NCBI GenBank assembly: GCA_040880025.1
Contig: JBBDJD010000020.1
Coordinates: forward strand, 62,001-126,000
Reading direction: 5' to 3'
Origin: RCIO01 sp040880025
GTDB taxonomy: Bacteria; Pseudomonadota; Alphaproteobacteria; Rhizobiales; Rhizobiaceae
DNA length: 64,000 nucleotides
Shown here: positions 31,190 to 39,962 of the stretch, piece after piece
Layout of the letters: each line of letters starts with the position of its first letter
How positions within the stretch are numbered: position 1 is the first letter of the stretch
Translations under genes and position numbers: made by a program
The notes under the pieces: generated by a model
The model's input: the letters and a program-made list of their open reading frames with translations, nothing else
Database searches by the model: none
What the model was told of the DNA's origin: nothing

Positions 31190-32011
31190 ATGCTCAGACT
31201 CGTGGATGTCACCCGCCGATTCGGCAGGACGACCGCTGTCGATGACGTCACGATCGAAATCCCTCAGGGTCAGATGGTTGGCGTTATCGGCCGCTCCGGC
31301 GCCGGCAAGTCCACCCTGCTTCGCATGATCAATCGCCTTGTCGATCCCTCCGCGGGGTCGATTTTCTTTGAGGACGCGGAAGTCTCGGCCCTGAGGGGCA
31401 CTGCACTGCGCGCGTGGCAGCGCGACTGCGCGATGATCTTTCAGCAGTTCAATCTCGTGCCGCGGCTGGATGTCGTGTCCAACGTGCTGCACGGCACGCT
31501 CAACCGCCGCTCAACGCTTTCCGCGATGTTCAGCCTGTTTCCGCGCGAAGACATCGAGCAGGCAATCGACATACTCGACCGCCTCGGCATTGCCGACCAT
31601 GCGCCCAAACGCGTGGAGACTTTGTCGGGCGGGCAGCAGCAGCGCGTCGCGATCGCCCGGGCGCTCATGCAGGATCCGCGCGTGATCCTCGCCGACGAGC
31701 CGATCGCGTCCCTTGACCCGATGAACGCCCAGGTCGTCATGGACACGCTGCGCCGTATCCACGACGAGGACGGGCGCATGATCGTGTGCAACCTGCACAC
31801 GCTCGATACCGCCCGCCGCTACTGCGACCGGGTCATCGGCATGCACGCCGGCGTGGTCGTGTTCGACGGCGCACCGGAGGAACTGACTACCCGCGCCGCG
31901 CGCGACATCTACGGCGCCGACGAGAGCTTTTCGGAAAGCTCCACCTCAACCTCGATCGAGACACTGGAACCCGCCTATGCCTTCGTGCGCGAGGCCGAGG
32001 CGGCGATCTGA
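31190..32011 (+). CDS. phnC: PhnC, phosphonate ABC transporter ATPase
   Basis: 273 residues from ATG 31190, preceded by AGGAG. Walker A is G-R-S-G-A-G-K-S-T, the signature is L-S-G-G-Q-Q-Q-R-V and Walker B is V-I-L-A-D-E-P-I-A-S-L-D, the last being the PhnC variant. It drives import of phosphonates with PhnD and the two PhnE proteins. It starts a second transcription unit after the phnG-L block. Confidence 0.93.
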   Translation: MLRLVDVTRRFGRTTAVDDVTIEIPQGQMVGVIGRSGAGKSTLLRMINRLVDPSAGSIFFEDAEVSALRGTALRAWQRDCAMIFQQFNLVPRLDVVSNVLHGTLNRRSTLSAMFSLFPREDIEQAIDILDRLGIADHAPKRVETLSGGQQQRVAIARALMQDPRVILADEPIASLDPMNAQVVMDTLRRIHDEDGRMIVCNLHTLDTARRYCDRVIGMHAGVVVFDGAPEELTTRAARDIYGADESFSESSTSTSIETLEPAYAFVREAEAAI

Positions 32012-32062
32012 CTTTCCCAAAAACCGGACGGAGTTCCGGCTAATCGCAACAGGAGAGCGACC

Positions 32063-32974
32063 ATGAAGAAACTGCTTGCTGCACTCGCGGTCACGACCGC
32101 CCTGGCCTTTCCGGCCGCCGCCCAGGATATCTCGGAATTCCGTATCGGCGTTCTCGGCGGTGAGAACGCCCAGGACCGTATGACCTCGAACGAGTGCGTG
32201 CGCGCCTATGTGCAAGACCTGCTCGGCGTGGAGACAAAGATTTTCACTCCGGCCGACTATGACGGCGTCATCCAGGGTCTCCTCGGCGGCACGATCGACA
32301 TGGCGTGGCTGGGCGCGTCCGCCTACGCCAAGGCGTATCTCACCAACCCGGAGGCAGTTGACGTCGTTCTGGTCAAGACCAATCTCGACGGTTCCTTCTC
32401 CTACCATTCGGTCGGGTTTGCGCGGAAGGATTCCGGCATCACCTCGTTGGATGACATGAAGGGCAAGGTGTTCGCGTTCGGCGACCCGAATTCGACCTCC
32501 GGCTACCTCATCCCGTCGATTGAAATCCCCCAAGCTATTGGCGCGACGATGGAGAACGGCGATTATTTCGGCGAGGTCAAGTTCGTCGGCGGCCACGAGC
32601 AGACCATCGTCGCTGTCGCCAATGGCGATGTCGACGCCGGGGTGACCTGGGCCGACGGCCAGGGCGCCTGGGAAGACGGATACAATTCCGGTGCGCTGCG
32701 CAAGGCCGTCGATTCCGGCATTGTCGACATGAACGATCTGGTAGAAATCTGGAAGTCCAAGCCGATCCCGGAAGGTCCGATCGTGCTCCGCCGTTCACTG
32801 CCGGAAAACGTGAAGACCGAGGTCGTCGCGTTCCTCAACAGTCTTCACGAGAAGGATCCGCAGTGCGCCTACAACATGGCCGCGGGCGAAACGGCGGGTT
32901 TCTTCCCCATCACCCACGAGGCGTACGAGACGATCATCGCCGTACGCGAGGCGCAGAACGCAAAGACCAACTGA
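32063..32974 (+). CDS. phnD: PhnD, periplasmic phosphonate-binding protein
   Basis: 303 residues with a clear signal peptide (M-K-K-L-L-A-A-L-A..., cleavage near A-A-A-Q). The fold is a type II binding protein with the phosphonate-family motifs F-R-I-G-V-L-G-G-E-N near the start, M-A-W-L-G-A-S-A-Y and F-G-D-P-N-S-T-S-G-Y-L. A strong stem-loop follows the gene at 32991-33016. Confidence 0.95.
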   Translation: MKKLLAALAVTTALAFPAAAQDISEFRIGVLGGENAQDRMTSNECVRAYVQDLLGVETKIFTPADYDGVIQGLLGGTIDMAWLGASAYAKAYLTNPEAVDVVLVKTNLDGSFSYHSVGFARKDSGITSLDDMKGKVFAFGDPNSTSGYLIPSIEIPQAIGATMENGDYFGEVKFVGGHEQTIVAVANGDVDAGVTWADGQGAWEDGYNSGALRKAVDSGIVDMNDLVEIWKSKPIPEGPIVLRRSLPENVKTEVVAFLNSLHEKDPQCAYNMAAGETAGFFPITHEAYETIIAVREAQNAKTN

Positions 32975-32990
32975 TCGTCACATCGAAACA

Positions 32991-33016
32991 GACGGGCTTC
33001 CGGTCGGAAGCCCGTC
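32991..33016 (+). terminator. Stem-loop between phnD and phnE1, followed by T-rich stretch
   Basis: Perfect 11-bp stem GACGGGCTTCC/GGAAGCCCGTC with a GGTC loop, followed by CCTTGTTTT. It resembles a leaky terminator or a 3' protector that would leave phnD mRNA more abundant than the permease part. Confidence 0.65.
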
Positions 33017-33040
33017 CCTTGTTTTGCGCGGAATTTCCGA

Positions 33041-33907
33041 ATGACTGATGGTTTGCTAAGCGGCGCCGGCGGCTCCGTTGCTATAAAGACGGACTACCTC
33101 GCCGATCTGCGCCGCAAGCGCATGTATTCGGGCATTCTGCTCGTGCTTTTCGTCATGCTGCTGGCCGCCGGGTTCGGGCTGGCCGACAGCCGCAACGCCG
33201 GCGGTTTCTGGGACGGCCTCTCGCGCATCTTCGACTTTCCGGCGGAGCTTGTCCGCGAGGCGGTCGAGAAGATCGACGCGCTTCCGTCCAATCTCGCATT
33301 GTATTTCCCTGCGATGATCGAGACGATCAACATCGCGGCGGTGTCGACGCTTCTGGGCGCGATCCTCGCGACGGTCCTCTCGCTGCTCTCGACGCGCGGA
33401 TTCGCCCGCTGGCCGCGGCTGATTGGCCTGTTCCGGCGCATGATGGACGTGATGCGCGCGCTGCCCGAGATCGTCATCGCGCTGGTGCTGATCTTCGTGA
33501 TGGGTGGCGGTCCGGTGCCGGCAATGATCGCCATCGCCTTTCACACCGCCGGCGCGCTCGGCAAGCAGTTTTCCGAGGTAAACGAAAATGCCGACTTGAA
33601 GCCGGTCGAAGGCCTTAGCTCAGTCGGCGCCACCTGGCTCCAGCGCATGTGGCTCGGTGTCATCCCGCAGGTCGCGCCGAACTATCTCTCCTATGCGCTG
33701 ATGCGCTTCGAGATCAATGTGCGCGCCTCCGCCATCCTCGGATTCGTAGGTGCCGGCGGCATCGGAGCGGAACTGCGCGTGGCGATAAGCTGGGGCCTCG
33801 GCCGCTACGACGCGGCAGCCGCCATCTTCATCCTGTTGTTCATCACCATCGTGGCGATCGATCAGTTCTCAAGCCACTTCCGCAATCGACTGGTCGGAGC
33901 ACGCTGA
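33041..33907 (+). CDS. phnE: PhnE1, phosphonate ABC transporter permease
   Basis: 288 residues with about six hydrophobic helices. The cytoplasmic EAA-type loop is visible as G-K-Q-F-S-E-V-N-E-N-A, followed by P-V-E-G-L-S-S-V-G-A-T-W. It pairs with PhnE2, whose ATG overlaps its stop by one base. Confidence 0.92.
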   Translation: MTDGLLSGAGGSVAIKTDYLADLRRKRMYSGILLVLFVMLLAAGFGLADSRNAGGFWDGLSRIFDFPAELVREAVEKIDALPSNLALYFPAMIETINIAAVSTLLGAILATVLSLLSTRGFARWPRLIGLFRRMMDVMRALPEIVIALVLIFVMGGGPVPAMIAIAFHTAGALGKQFSEVNENADLKPVEGLSSVGATWLQRMWLGVIPQVAPNYLSYALMRFEINVRASAILGFVGAGGIGAELRVAISWGLGRYDAAAAIFILLFITIVAIDQFSSHFRNRLVGAR

Positions 33908-35268
33908 TGGCCGCCGCTGATACCACGACAGGCCTCAGCCTCCCCGATACGCGCAAGGCCGCCGTCGACCTGTTCGCCCGCAAGCGCCTGTGGGCCTTCG
34001 CAGTTCCCGCCGCCATCCTGCTCTATCTGGTCTATATCGCCTTCGCCTTCGACCTGCCCGGCCTGATGCAGCGCGCGCGACTGGACAATGCCCAGATTCT
34101 GCTCGCCGACACCGTCAGCCACAAGGTCCACGTAGCCCTCGACAATCGTTCCGGCGAATTCAGCGTTGCGGTCGAGGGCGAGAACAAAGGCACCTATCCC
34201 GCTGAAAGCTGGCCTTCATGGGTCGGTCGCGACGGCGATACCATGATCGTCGATCTCGGCAGTGGACATGGCGTGCGCTTTGGCGGCGAAGCCATGCTCT
34301 ACGATGTGCCCGACATCGGAACGATCGAGATCGTGCGCGGCGCCCGCGGCATCGAGCTGACCGTGCCCGAAGGCATTCCGGAAAGCTGGATCAACGCCTC
34401 GAACACCCGCGTCGCCATAACAAGCCCGGTCGGCCGCATGAGCGTCACGCGCAATCGCTCCGAGGTGTTCCGCTATTTCGGCGGCTGGGAGCTGTTCTTC
34501 TTCACGCTCGACAGCCCGTTCCACCGCATGAGTTGGGCGGAACTGGCGGCATCGGCTGTATCAGGCGAGCGTGTGCGGCCGGACCAGTCGAACGTCGCCG
34601 CTATGTTTTCCGATTTCTGGAACAACGCCATGTGGCGGCATTCCGACGTGGCCTGGGCGATTTTCGAGACAATTCTCATGGCGTTTCTGGGCACGGCCGG
34701 AGCGGCCATTTTTGCGCTGCCGCTGGCCTTTCTCGCGGCGCGCAACTTCTCATTTTCGCTGTTCGCCCGCTTCGGCGTGCGCCGCCTGTTCGACTTCCTG
34801 CGCGGCGTCGACGGATTGATCTGGACCATCATCCTGTCGCGCGCTTTCGGACCCGGCCCGCTGACCGGCTCGCTGGCCATGCTCATCACCGACACGGGCA
34901 CGTTCGGAAAGCTGTTTTCCGAAGCGTTGGAGAATGTCGACGAGAAGCAGGTCGAAGGCGTACGCTCCACCGGCGCCAATTGGCTGCAGCAGAGCCGGTT
35001 CGGGGTCTTGCCGCAGGTCTCGCCGGTCATACTCAGCCAGGTGCTCTACTATCTGGAGTCGAATACGCGCTCCGCGACGATCATCGGGGCGCTTGTCGGA
35101 GGCGGCATCGGCCTGCTGCTCACACAGGCGATCCAGACCCAGAAGGATTGGGAGGAAGTGACGTATTATGTCGTTCTGGTCTTGATCATGGTGTCATCGA
35201 TGGACTTGTTCTCAGGCTGGCTGCGCGGCAAGCTGATTGGCGGCAACAAGCAATCGGCGAAGCCATAG
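33907..35268 (+). CDS. phnE: PhnE2, phosphonate ABC transporter permease with long periplasmic insert
   Basis: 453 residues. One helix near 30-50 is followed by about 170 hydrophilic residues before the standard permease core (from about 250). The EAA-type loop is G-K-L-F-S-E-A-L-E-N-V-D. Ordinary PhnE is about 260-290 residues; the longer second permease is, as I recall, seen in rhizobial phn/pho transporters. The insert may help dock PhnD or sense substrate, which is inference. Confidence 0.9.
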   Translation: MAAADTTTGLSLPDTRKAAVDLFARKRLWAFAVPAAILLYLVYIAFAFDLPGLMQRARLDNAQILLADTVSHKVHVALDNRSGEFSVAVEGENKGTYPAESWPSWVGRDGDTMIVDLGSGHGVRFGGEAMLYDVPDIGTIEIVRGARGIELTVPEGIPESWINASNTRVAITSPVGRMSVTRNRSEVFRYFGGWELFFFTLDSPFHRMSWAELAASAVSGERVRPDQSNVAAMFSDFWNNAMWRHSDVAWAIFETILMAFLGTAGAAIFALPLAFLAARNFSFSLFARFGVRRLFDFLRGVDGLIWTIILSRAFGPGPLTGSLAMLITDTGTFGKLFSEALENVDEKQVEGVRSTGANWLQQSRFGVLPQVSPVILSQVLYYLESNTRSATIIGALVGGGIGLLLTQAIQTQKDWEEVTYYVVLVLIMVSSMDLFSGWLRGKLIGGNKQSAKP

Positions 35269-35295
35269 CGCACGGCGCGCGTCGACCCGGTCCGG

Positions 35296-35313
35296 CCTTC
35301 GTAAGACTGTCAC
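35296..35313 (+). promoter_or_regulatory. Pho-box-like PhoB site upstream of phnM
   Basis: The 18-bp segment ends in a perfect CTGTCAC half-site and matches the classic Pho box at 14 of 18 positions, though its first half is weak. It lies in the 146-bp gap before phnM, about 100 bp from the start. Confidence 0.45.
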
Positions 35314-35414
35314 AATGATGGCCTAATGGCGCCGGTCAGATGGATCGCGCCGGCACAGTCGAATCGGCTTATCATGCAGCGTCTCCCCAGCAGCTTCCAA
35401 GGAATCCGCCCCGA

Positions 35415-36554
35415 ATGACCGCCGAGACCGTGTTCCGCAACGCCAGGATCGTGCTGGGAGACGAAGTCGTCACCGGTTCGCTGAAGATCAGCGATGGACA
35501 CATCGCGAGTTTCGATGCCGGTGCCGGCGAAACCGGCGAGGATTTCGAGGGCGACTATCTGATCCCCGGCCTGGTGGAACTGCACACCGATCATCTGGAA
35601 GGCCACTACTCGCCACGTCCCGGGGTGCGCTGGAACGCGGTGGCGGCGATCCAGGCGCATGACGGCCAGATCGCAACCTCCGGCATCACGACAGTGTTCG
35701 ACTGCCTGCGCATGGGGTCCGACGAAGATGGCGGCTTCGGCCCGGGCGAGATGCGCACGCTGGCCGACGCGCTGGAGGTGGCGCAAGACGATGGCCGGCT
35801 GCGCGCCGAGCATTTCATCCACCTGCGCTGCGAAGTGTCGGCGCCCGACGTGCTGAGCGAGTTCGACGCGTTCCGGGCCGACCGCCGGGTGCGCCTCGCC
35901 TCGCTGATGGACCATGCGCCGGGCCAACGCCAGTTCCAGACGATGGGGCAGTACACGCTCTACTACAAGACCAAGCGCGGCATGTCCGACGAGGCGTTCG
36001 ATGCCTATGTCGCCAAGCGCAAGGAGCAGTCGCAGCGCTATTCCGCGCCGCACCGCAAGGTGATCGCCGAGCACTGCCAGTCTGCGGGCGTGACGCTGGC
36101 AAGCCATGACGACGCAACGCTCGACCATGTCGGCGAGGCGGTCGGCGACGGTGTGCGGCTGGCAGAATTCCCGACCTCCATCGAGGCCGCGCGCGCTTCG
36201 CACGAGGCCGGCATGAGCGTACTGATGGGGGCGCCCAACCTGGTGCGCGGCGGTTCGCATTCGGGAAACATCGCCGCGCGGGATCTCGCCCAGGCTGGCA
36301 TCCTCGACGTGCTGTCGTCGGACTACATCCCCTTCAGCCTTCTGCATGCCGCGTTCACGCTTGCGGATCAGGTGGAAGCGATCAGCCTGCCCGCCGCGAT
36401 CGCCATGGTGACGTCGACACCCGCCCGGACGGTGGGGCTCGACGATCGCGGCAAGATCGAAATAGGGCGCCGCGCCGATCTTGTCCGCGTCCGTCCCGGC
36501 GATGGCATTCCAGTCATTCGCGCGGTGTGGCGGGCGGGACGGCGGGTAGCGTAG
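35415..36554 (+). CDS. phnM: PhnM, alpha-D-ribose 1-methylphosphonate 5-triphosphate diphosphatase
   Basis: 379 residues from ATG 35415. It is an amidohydrolase-fold enzyme with the metal motif H-T-D-H-L-E (His57-Asp59), a later T-L-A-S-H-D-D and the C-terminal G-R-R-A-D-L-V-R-V. It removes pyrophosphate from the ribose phosphonate triphosphate before PhnJ acts. No phnN or phnP follows in the window; those steps must be encoded elsewhere. Confidence 0.94.
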   Translation: MTAETVFRNARIVLGDEVVTGSLKISDGHIASFDAGAGETGEDFEGDYLIPGLVELHTDHLEGHYSPRPGVRWNAVAAIQAHDGQIATSGITTVFDCLRMGSDEDGGFGPGEMRTLADALEVAQDDGRLRAEHFIHLRCEVSAPDVLSEFDAFRADRRVRLASLMDHAPGQRQFQTMGQYTLYYKTKRGMSDEAFDAYVAKRKEQSQRYSAPHRKVIAEHCQSAGVTLASHDDATLDHVGEAVGDGVRLAEFPTSIEAARASHEAGMSVLMGAPNLVRGGSHSGNIAARDLAQAGILDVLSSDYIPFSLLHAAFTLADQVEAISLPAAIAMVTSTPARTVGLDDRGKIEIGRRADLVRVRPGDGIPVIRAVWRAGRRVA

Positions 36555-36606
36555 CGGCGGCCGCCCCACTGCTCTCGATGACGGGCCGCAGCGTCAACAG
36601 CGCGGC

Positions 36607-36732
36607 TTAGTCCGCCGTGCCATGCTGCAGGTCGACCGTGATCGAGTCCCATCCGGCAGCCGCGAGCGCCTCGGCCGACAGGAGCGATGGGCAGGCAATC
36701 CAGCCGTTGGCCGCGCAGTGCCCCCAGACCAT
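36607..36732 (-). pseudogene. HpcH/HpaI-family aldolase, N-terminal stump
   Basis: A 41-codon minus-strand ORF reads A-N-G-W-I-A-C-P-S-L-L-S-A-E-A-L-A..., then D-S-I-T-V-D-L-Q-H-G and stops. This matches the start of class II 2-keto-3-deoxy acid aldolases of the HpcH/HpaI family, which are about 250 residues. The rest of the gene is missing: after the stop there are about 50 bp to the end of the opposite-strand phnM. It follows the aldehyde dehydrogenase gene by 35 bp and was probably the last gene of that operon before a rearrangement. Confidence 0.75.
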
Positions 36733-36767
36733 AGACGGCGGAGTGGATTTACCAGCCCGCTCATCGC

Positions 36768-38207
36768 CTATGCCGCCATGAAATGGGTGAGCTTGACATT
36801 CGTGTAGTCGAGAATCGCCTGTCGCCCGCCCTCGCGCCCCATGCCGGAATGATTGATACCGCCGAACGGCGCTTCGGCATGGGCGATCATGAAGGTGTTG
36901 ATGCCGACCATGCCCGACTGGAGTCCTCTGCTCAGCGCCTCCGCCTTCTTCTGGCTGCTCGTGAATGCGTAGGCCGCCAGCCCGTACGGCGTCGAGTTCG
37001 CCCGCTCCATTGCGTCGTCCAGGTCGCGGAACGTGGCGATCGGCGCCAGTGGCCCGAATGGCTCCTCGCGCATGATCCGCGAGCCGCCCGGCACCTCGGC
37101 CAGCACCGTCGGCTCGAAGAAGAAGCCCTTGTTGCGGCTGGCCGGTCGCCGTCCGCCGGTAAGGCACCGCGCACCGTCTGAAACGGTCTCGTCGCACAGA
37201 GCCTCGACCCTGTCGCGCTGCGAGGCAAGCGTCAGCGGTCCCATCGTAGAAGCCGGATCCTGACTGTCGCCCAGAACCAGAGCCTTCGCCGCCTCAACCA
37301 TGACCTCGGCAAACCGCTGCGCCACGGACTCGTGAACGTAGAAGCGGTTTGGCGCGATACACACCTGCCCCGCATTGCGGAACTTGAACATCGCACACTG
37401 CGCGGCGGCTGTGTCCACATCCGTATCATCGCAGACGACGACCGGCGCATGGCCGCCGAGTTCCATCGAGGCTCGCTTCACAGTCTTGGACGCCTCGGCG
37501 AGAAGCATCCTGCCGACCCGAGTGGAGCCGGTGAGCGAGATCTTGCGGATCTCCTCGGCCTCCATCAGGAGCGGCGTCACGACATCGGCGCGGCCGTGCA
37601 GCATCTGCACCACGCCTGCCGGAGCGCCGCCTTCGACGCAGGAGAGCGCGATCAGCGTCGAGGTCAGCGGCGTCTGCTCGGACGGGCGGCAGATGATCGG
37701 GCAACCAGCCGCGAGCGCCGGCGCGATCTTGCGAGCGAGCAGGTTGACCGGAAAGTTCCAGGCGGTGAAGGCGGCGACGATGCCCACGGGCTCCGGCACG
37801 GCCTGCAACCGCCCGCCCTGTCGCGAAGGAATCGTCTCGCCGAACAGGCGCTCGGCCTCGCCCGCGAACCAGTCGAACTGCTCGATGGCAATCAACACTT
37901 CGCCTTCTGACTGCGTGATTGGCCGACCTATCTCCAGCGACAGCGCGCGGGCGATCTCCACCTTGCGCCGCTCCATCGCCCTGGCGATGCCGCGCAGCAC
38001 CTTGGCACGCTCCCAGCCATGCACGGCCGACCAGGTTTTCAGAGCCGCGCGGGCGTGCGTCAAAGCCTCCGCCACATCGCCCGCGCTGGCCGAAGGCGCG
38101 GACCAGAGCACATCTTCCGTACAGGGGTTCACCACGTCTGCACGCCGGCCAGCGCTCGTTGCCCTGAACTCGCCGCCGATCAAAAGGCTGGCTTCCATGC
38201 CGTTCAT
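36768..38207 (-). CDS. NAD(P)-dependent aldehyde dehydrogenase (succinate-semialdehyde/glycolaldehyde type)
   Basis: 479 residues, standard ALDH size. The catalytic Glu is in M-E-L-G-G-H-A-P and the catalytic Cys in R-N-A-G-Q-V-C-I-A-P-N. F-T-A-W-N-F-P-V forms the cofactor-binding start. It sits 18 bp after the dehydratase in the leftward sugar-acid operon and could oxidise the aldehyde released by a keto-deoxy-acid aldolase. Confidence 0.92.
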   Translation of the reverse strand: MNGMEASLLIGGEFRATSAGRRADVVNPCTEDVLWSAPSASAGDVAEALTHARAALKTWSAVHGWERAKVLRGIARAMERRKVEIARALSLEIGRPITQSEGEVLIAIEQFDWFAGEAERLFGETIPSRQGGRLQAVPEPVGIVAAFTAWNFPVNLLARKIAPALAAGCPIICRPSEQTPLTSTLIALSCVEGGAPAGVVQMLHGRADVVTPLLMEAEEIRKISLTGSTRVGRMLLAEASKTVKRASMELGGHAPVVVCDDTDVDTAAAQCAMFKFRNAGQVCIAPNRFYVHESVAQRFAEVMVEAAKALVLGDSQDPASTMGPLTLASQRDRVEALCDETVSDGARCLTGGRRPASRNKGFFFEPTVLAEVPGGSRIMREEPFGPLAPIATFRDLDDAMERANSTPYGLAAYAFTSSQKKAEALSRGLQSGMVGINTFMIAHAEAPFGGINHSGMGREGGRQAILDYTNVKLTHFMAA

Positions 38208-38225
38208 GTGCGGTTCTCCGTGTCG

Positions 38226-39962
38226 CTAGAGGATGGCCGGTTCGCCGGGCGGCGGGCCGAAACCGGTTTCGAGGAAATCGAAGTCGCAGCCTTTGTTTGC
38301 TTGGCCGATGTGCCGCGAGAACATCCAGCCATAGCCTCGGCCGAAGCGCGGTTCAGGCGGCCCAAGCGCGGCGCGGCGGATCGCGAGCTCGTCCTTGCTG
38401 ACCTCCATGTCGATACGGCGAGCGGCGACGTCCACCCTGACGATATCGCCTGTCCGGACCAGCGCCAGCGGTCCGCCGACATGCGCCTCGGGCGCGACAT
38501 GCAGCACGCAGGCGCCGTAGCTGGTGCCACTCATCCGCGCGTCAGAGATGCGCAGCATGTCGCGCACGCCGGCGCGCAAGAGCTTCCTCGGGATTGGCAA
38601 CATGCCCCATTCGGGCATGCCCGGACCGCCCTGCGGCCCGGCCCCGCGCATGATCAGGACCGTATCGGCTGTCACGTCGAGCGCTTCGTCGTCGATACGA
38701 GCCTTGAGCTCGGCATAGCTGTCGAACACCAGCGCCGGGCCGGTATGGTCGAGCAGCCGCGGTTCGGCCGCGGATGGCTTCATCACGCAGCCATCGGGCG
38801 CGAGGTTGCCATAGAGGACCGCCATTGCCGGCTCCGAAGACACGGGCCGGTCGAGCGGGCGGATGACGTCGTCGTTCCAGCATGGCGCGTCGGCGAAAGT
38901 CTGCCCGATCGGTCGGCCAGAGACTGTCAGAGGCTCGCCGTCGAGCAGGCCGGAGAGGCGCTCCATGAGCGCGAGGATCCCGCCGGCATAGAAAAAATCT
39001 TCCATCAGGTAGCGCTCTCCGGTCGGACGCACGTTGGCGGTGACCGGCACTTTGCGGCTCGCGGCCTCGAAGTCGCAGAGACCGACATCGTGGCCGGCGC
39101 GGCGCGCCATGGCGATCAGATGGATGACCGCATTGGTCGAGCAGCCCATCGCCATGGCCACCACGATCGCGTTGTCGAAAGCGGCGCGGGACAGGATCGC
39201 CGACGGCTTCAGGTCCTCGCCGACCATGTCGACGATGCGCCGCCCGCAGGCCGACGCCATGCGGATGTGACCCGCGTCAGGCGCGGGGATGGAGGACGCG
39301 CCAGGCAGCGTCATGCCCATCGCCTCGGCGATCGCCGTCATGGTGCTTGCGGTGCCCATGGTCATGCAATGGCCATGGGAGCGGGCGATGCCGGCCTCCA
39401 CCGCCTGCCACTCGGCCCCGTCGATCTTGCCGGCCCGTCGGTCGTCCCAGTATTTCCAGGCGTCGGAACCGGAGCCAAGCGTCTCGCCGCGCAGATTGCC
39501 GCGCAGCATCGGCCCCGCCGGCATGAAGATCGCCGGAATGTCCATGCTGATGGCGCCGAGCAGCAGGCCCGGCGTGGTCTTGTCGCAGCCGCCCATCAGC
39601 ACGGCGCCATCGACGGGGTGAGAACGCAGCAGTTCCTCCGTCTCCATAGCCAACAGGTTGCGGTAGAGCATCGTCGTCGGCTTGACGAAGTTTTCCGACA
39701 GCGAGATCGCCGGCAGCTCCAGCGGAAATCCACCAGCCTGCAGGATGCCGCGCTTCACGTCCTCGACGCGCTGCTTGAAATGCGCGTGGCAGGGGTTGAT
39801 GTCCGACCACGTGTTGACGATGGCAATGACCGGCCGTCCGTGCCAGTCCTCCAGCCCATAGCCCATCTGCATCAGGCGCGAGCGGTGGCCGAAGCCGCGC
39901 AGGTCGTCGGCGTCGAACCAGCGCGCGCTGCGCAGAGCCTTGCGCTGTGGGTCCCCGGTCAT
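38226..39962 (-). CDS. IlvD/Edd-family sugar-acid dehydratase
   Basis: 578 residues. Cluster and active-site motifs are visible: N-T-W-S-D-I-N-P-C-H, G-G-C-D-K-T-T-P-G and R-S-H-G-H-C-M-T-M-G-T-A-S-T-M. The late G-T-S-Y-G-A-C-V-L-H-V-A-P-E-A and the sequence style match arabinonate/xylonate-type dehydratases better than IlvD of valine synthesis. It would convert an aldonic acid to a 2-keto-3-deoxy acid. Its ATG overlaps the SDR stop (ATGA). Confidence 0.9.
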   Translation of the reverse strand: MTGDPQRKALRSARWFDADDLRGFGHRSRLMQMGYGLEDWHGRPVIAIVNTWSDINPCHAHFKQRVEDVKRGILQAGGFPLELPAISLSENFVKPTTMLYRNLLAMETEELLRSHPVDGAVLMGGCDKTTPGLLLGAISMDIPAIFMPAGPMLRGNLRGETLGSGSDAWKYWDDRRAGKIDGAEWQAVEAGIARSHGHCMTMGTASTMTAIAEAMGMTLPGASSIPAPDAGHIRMASACGRRIVDMVGEDLKPSAILSRAAFDNAIVVAMAMGCSTNAVIHLIAMARRAGHDVGLCDFEAASRKVPVTANVRPTGERYLMEDFFYAGGILALMERLSGLLDGEPLTVSGRPIGQTFADAPCWNDDVIRPLDRPVSSEPAMAVLYGNLAPDGCVMKPSAAEPRLLDHTGPALVFDSYAELKARIDDEALDVTADTVLIMRGAGPQGGPGMPEWGMLPIPRKLLRAGVRDMLRISDARMSGTSYGACVLHVAPEAHVGGPLALVRTGDIVRVDVAARRIDMEVSKDELAIRRAALGPPEPRFGRGYGWMFSRHIGQANKGCDFDFLETGFGPPPGEPAIL

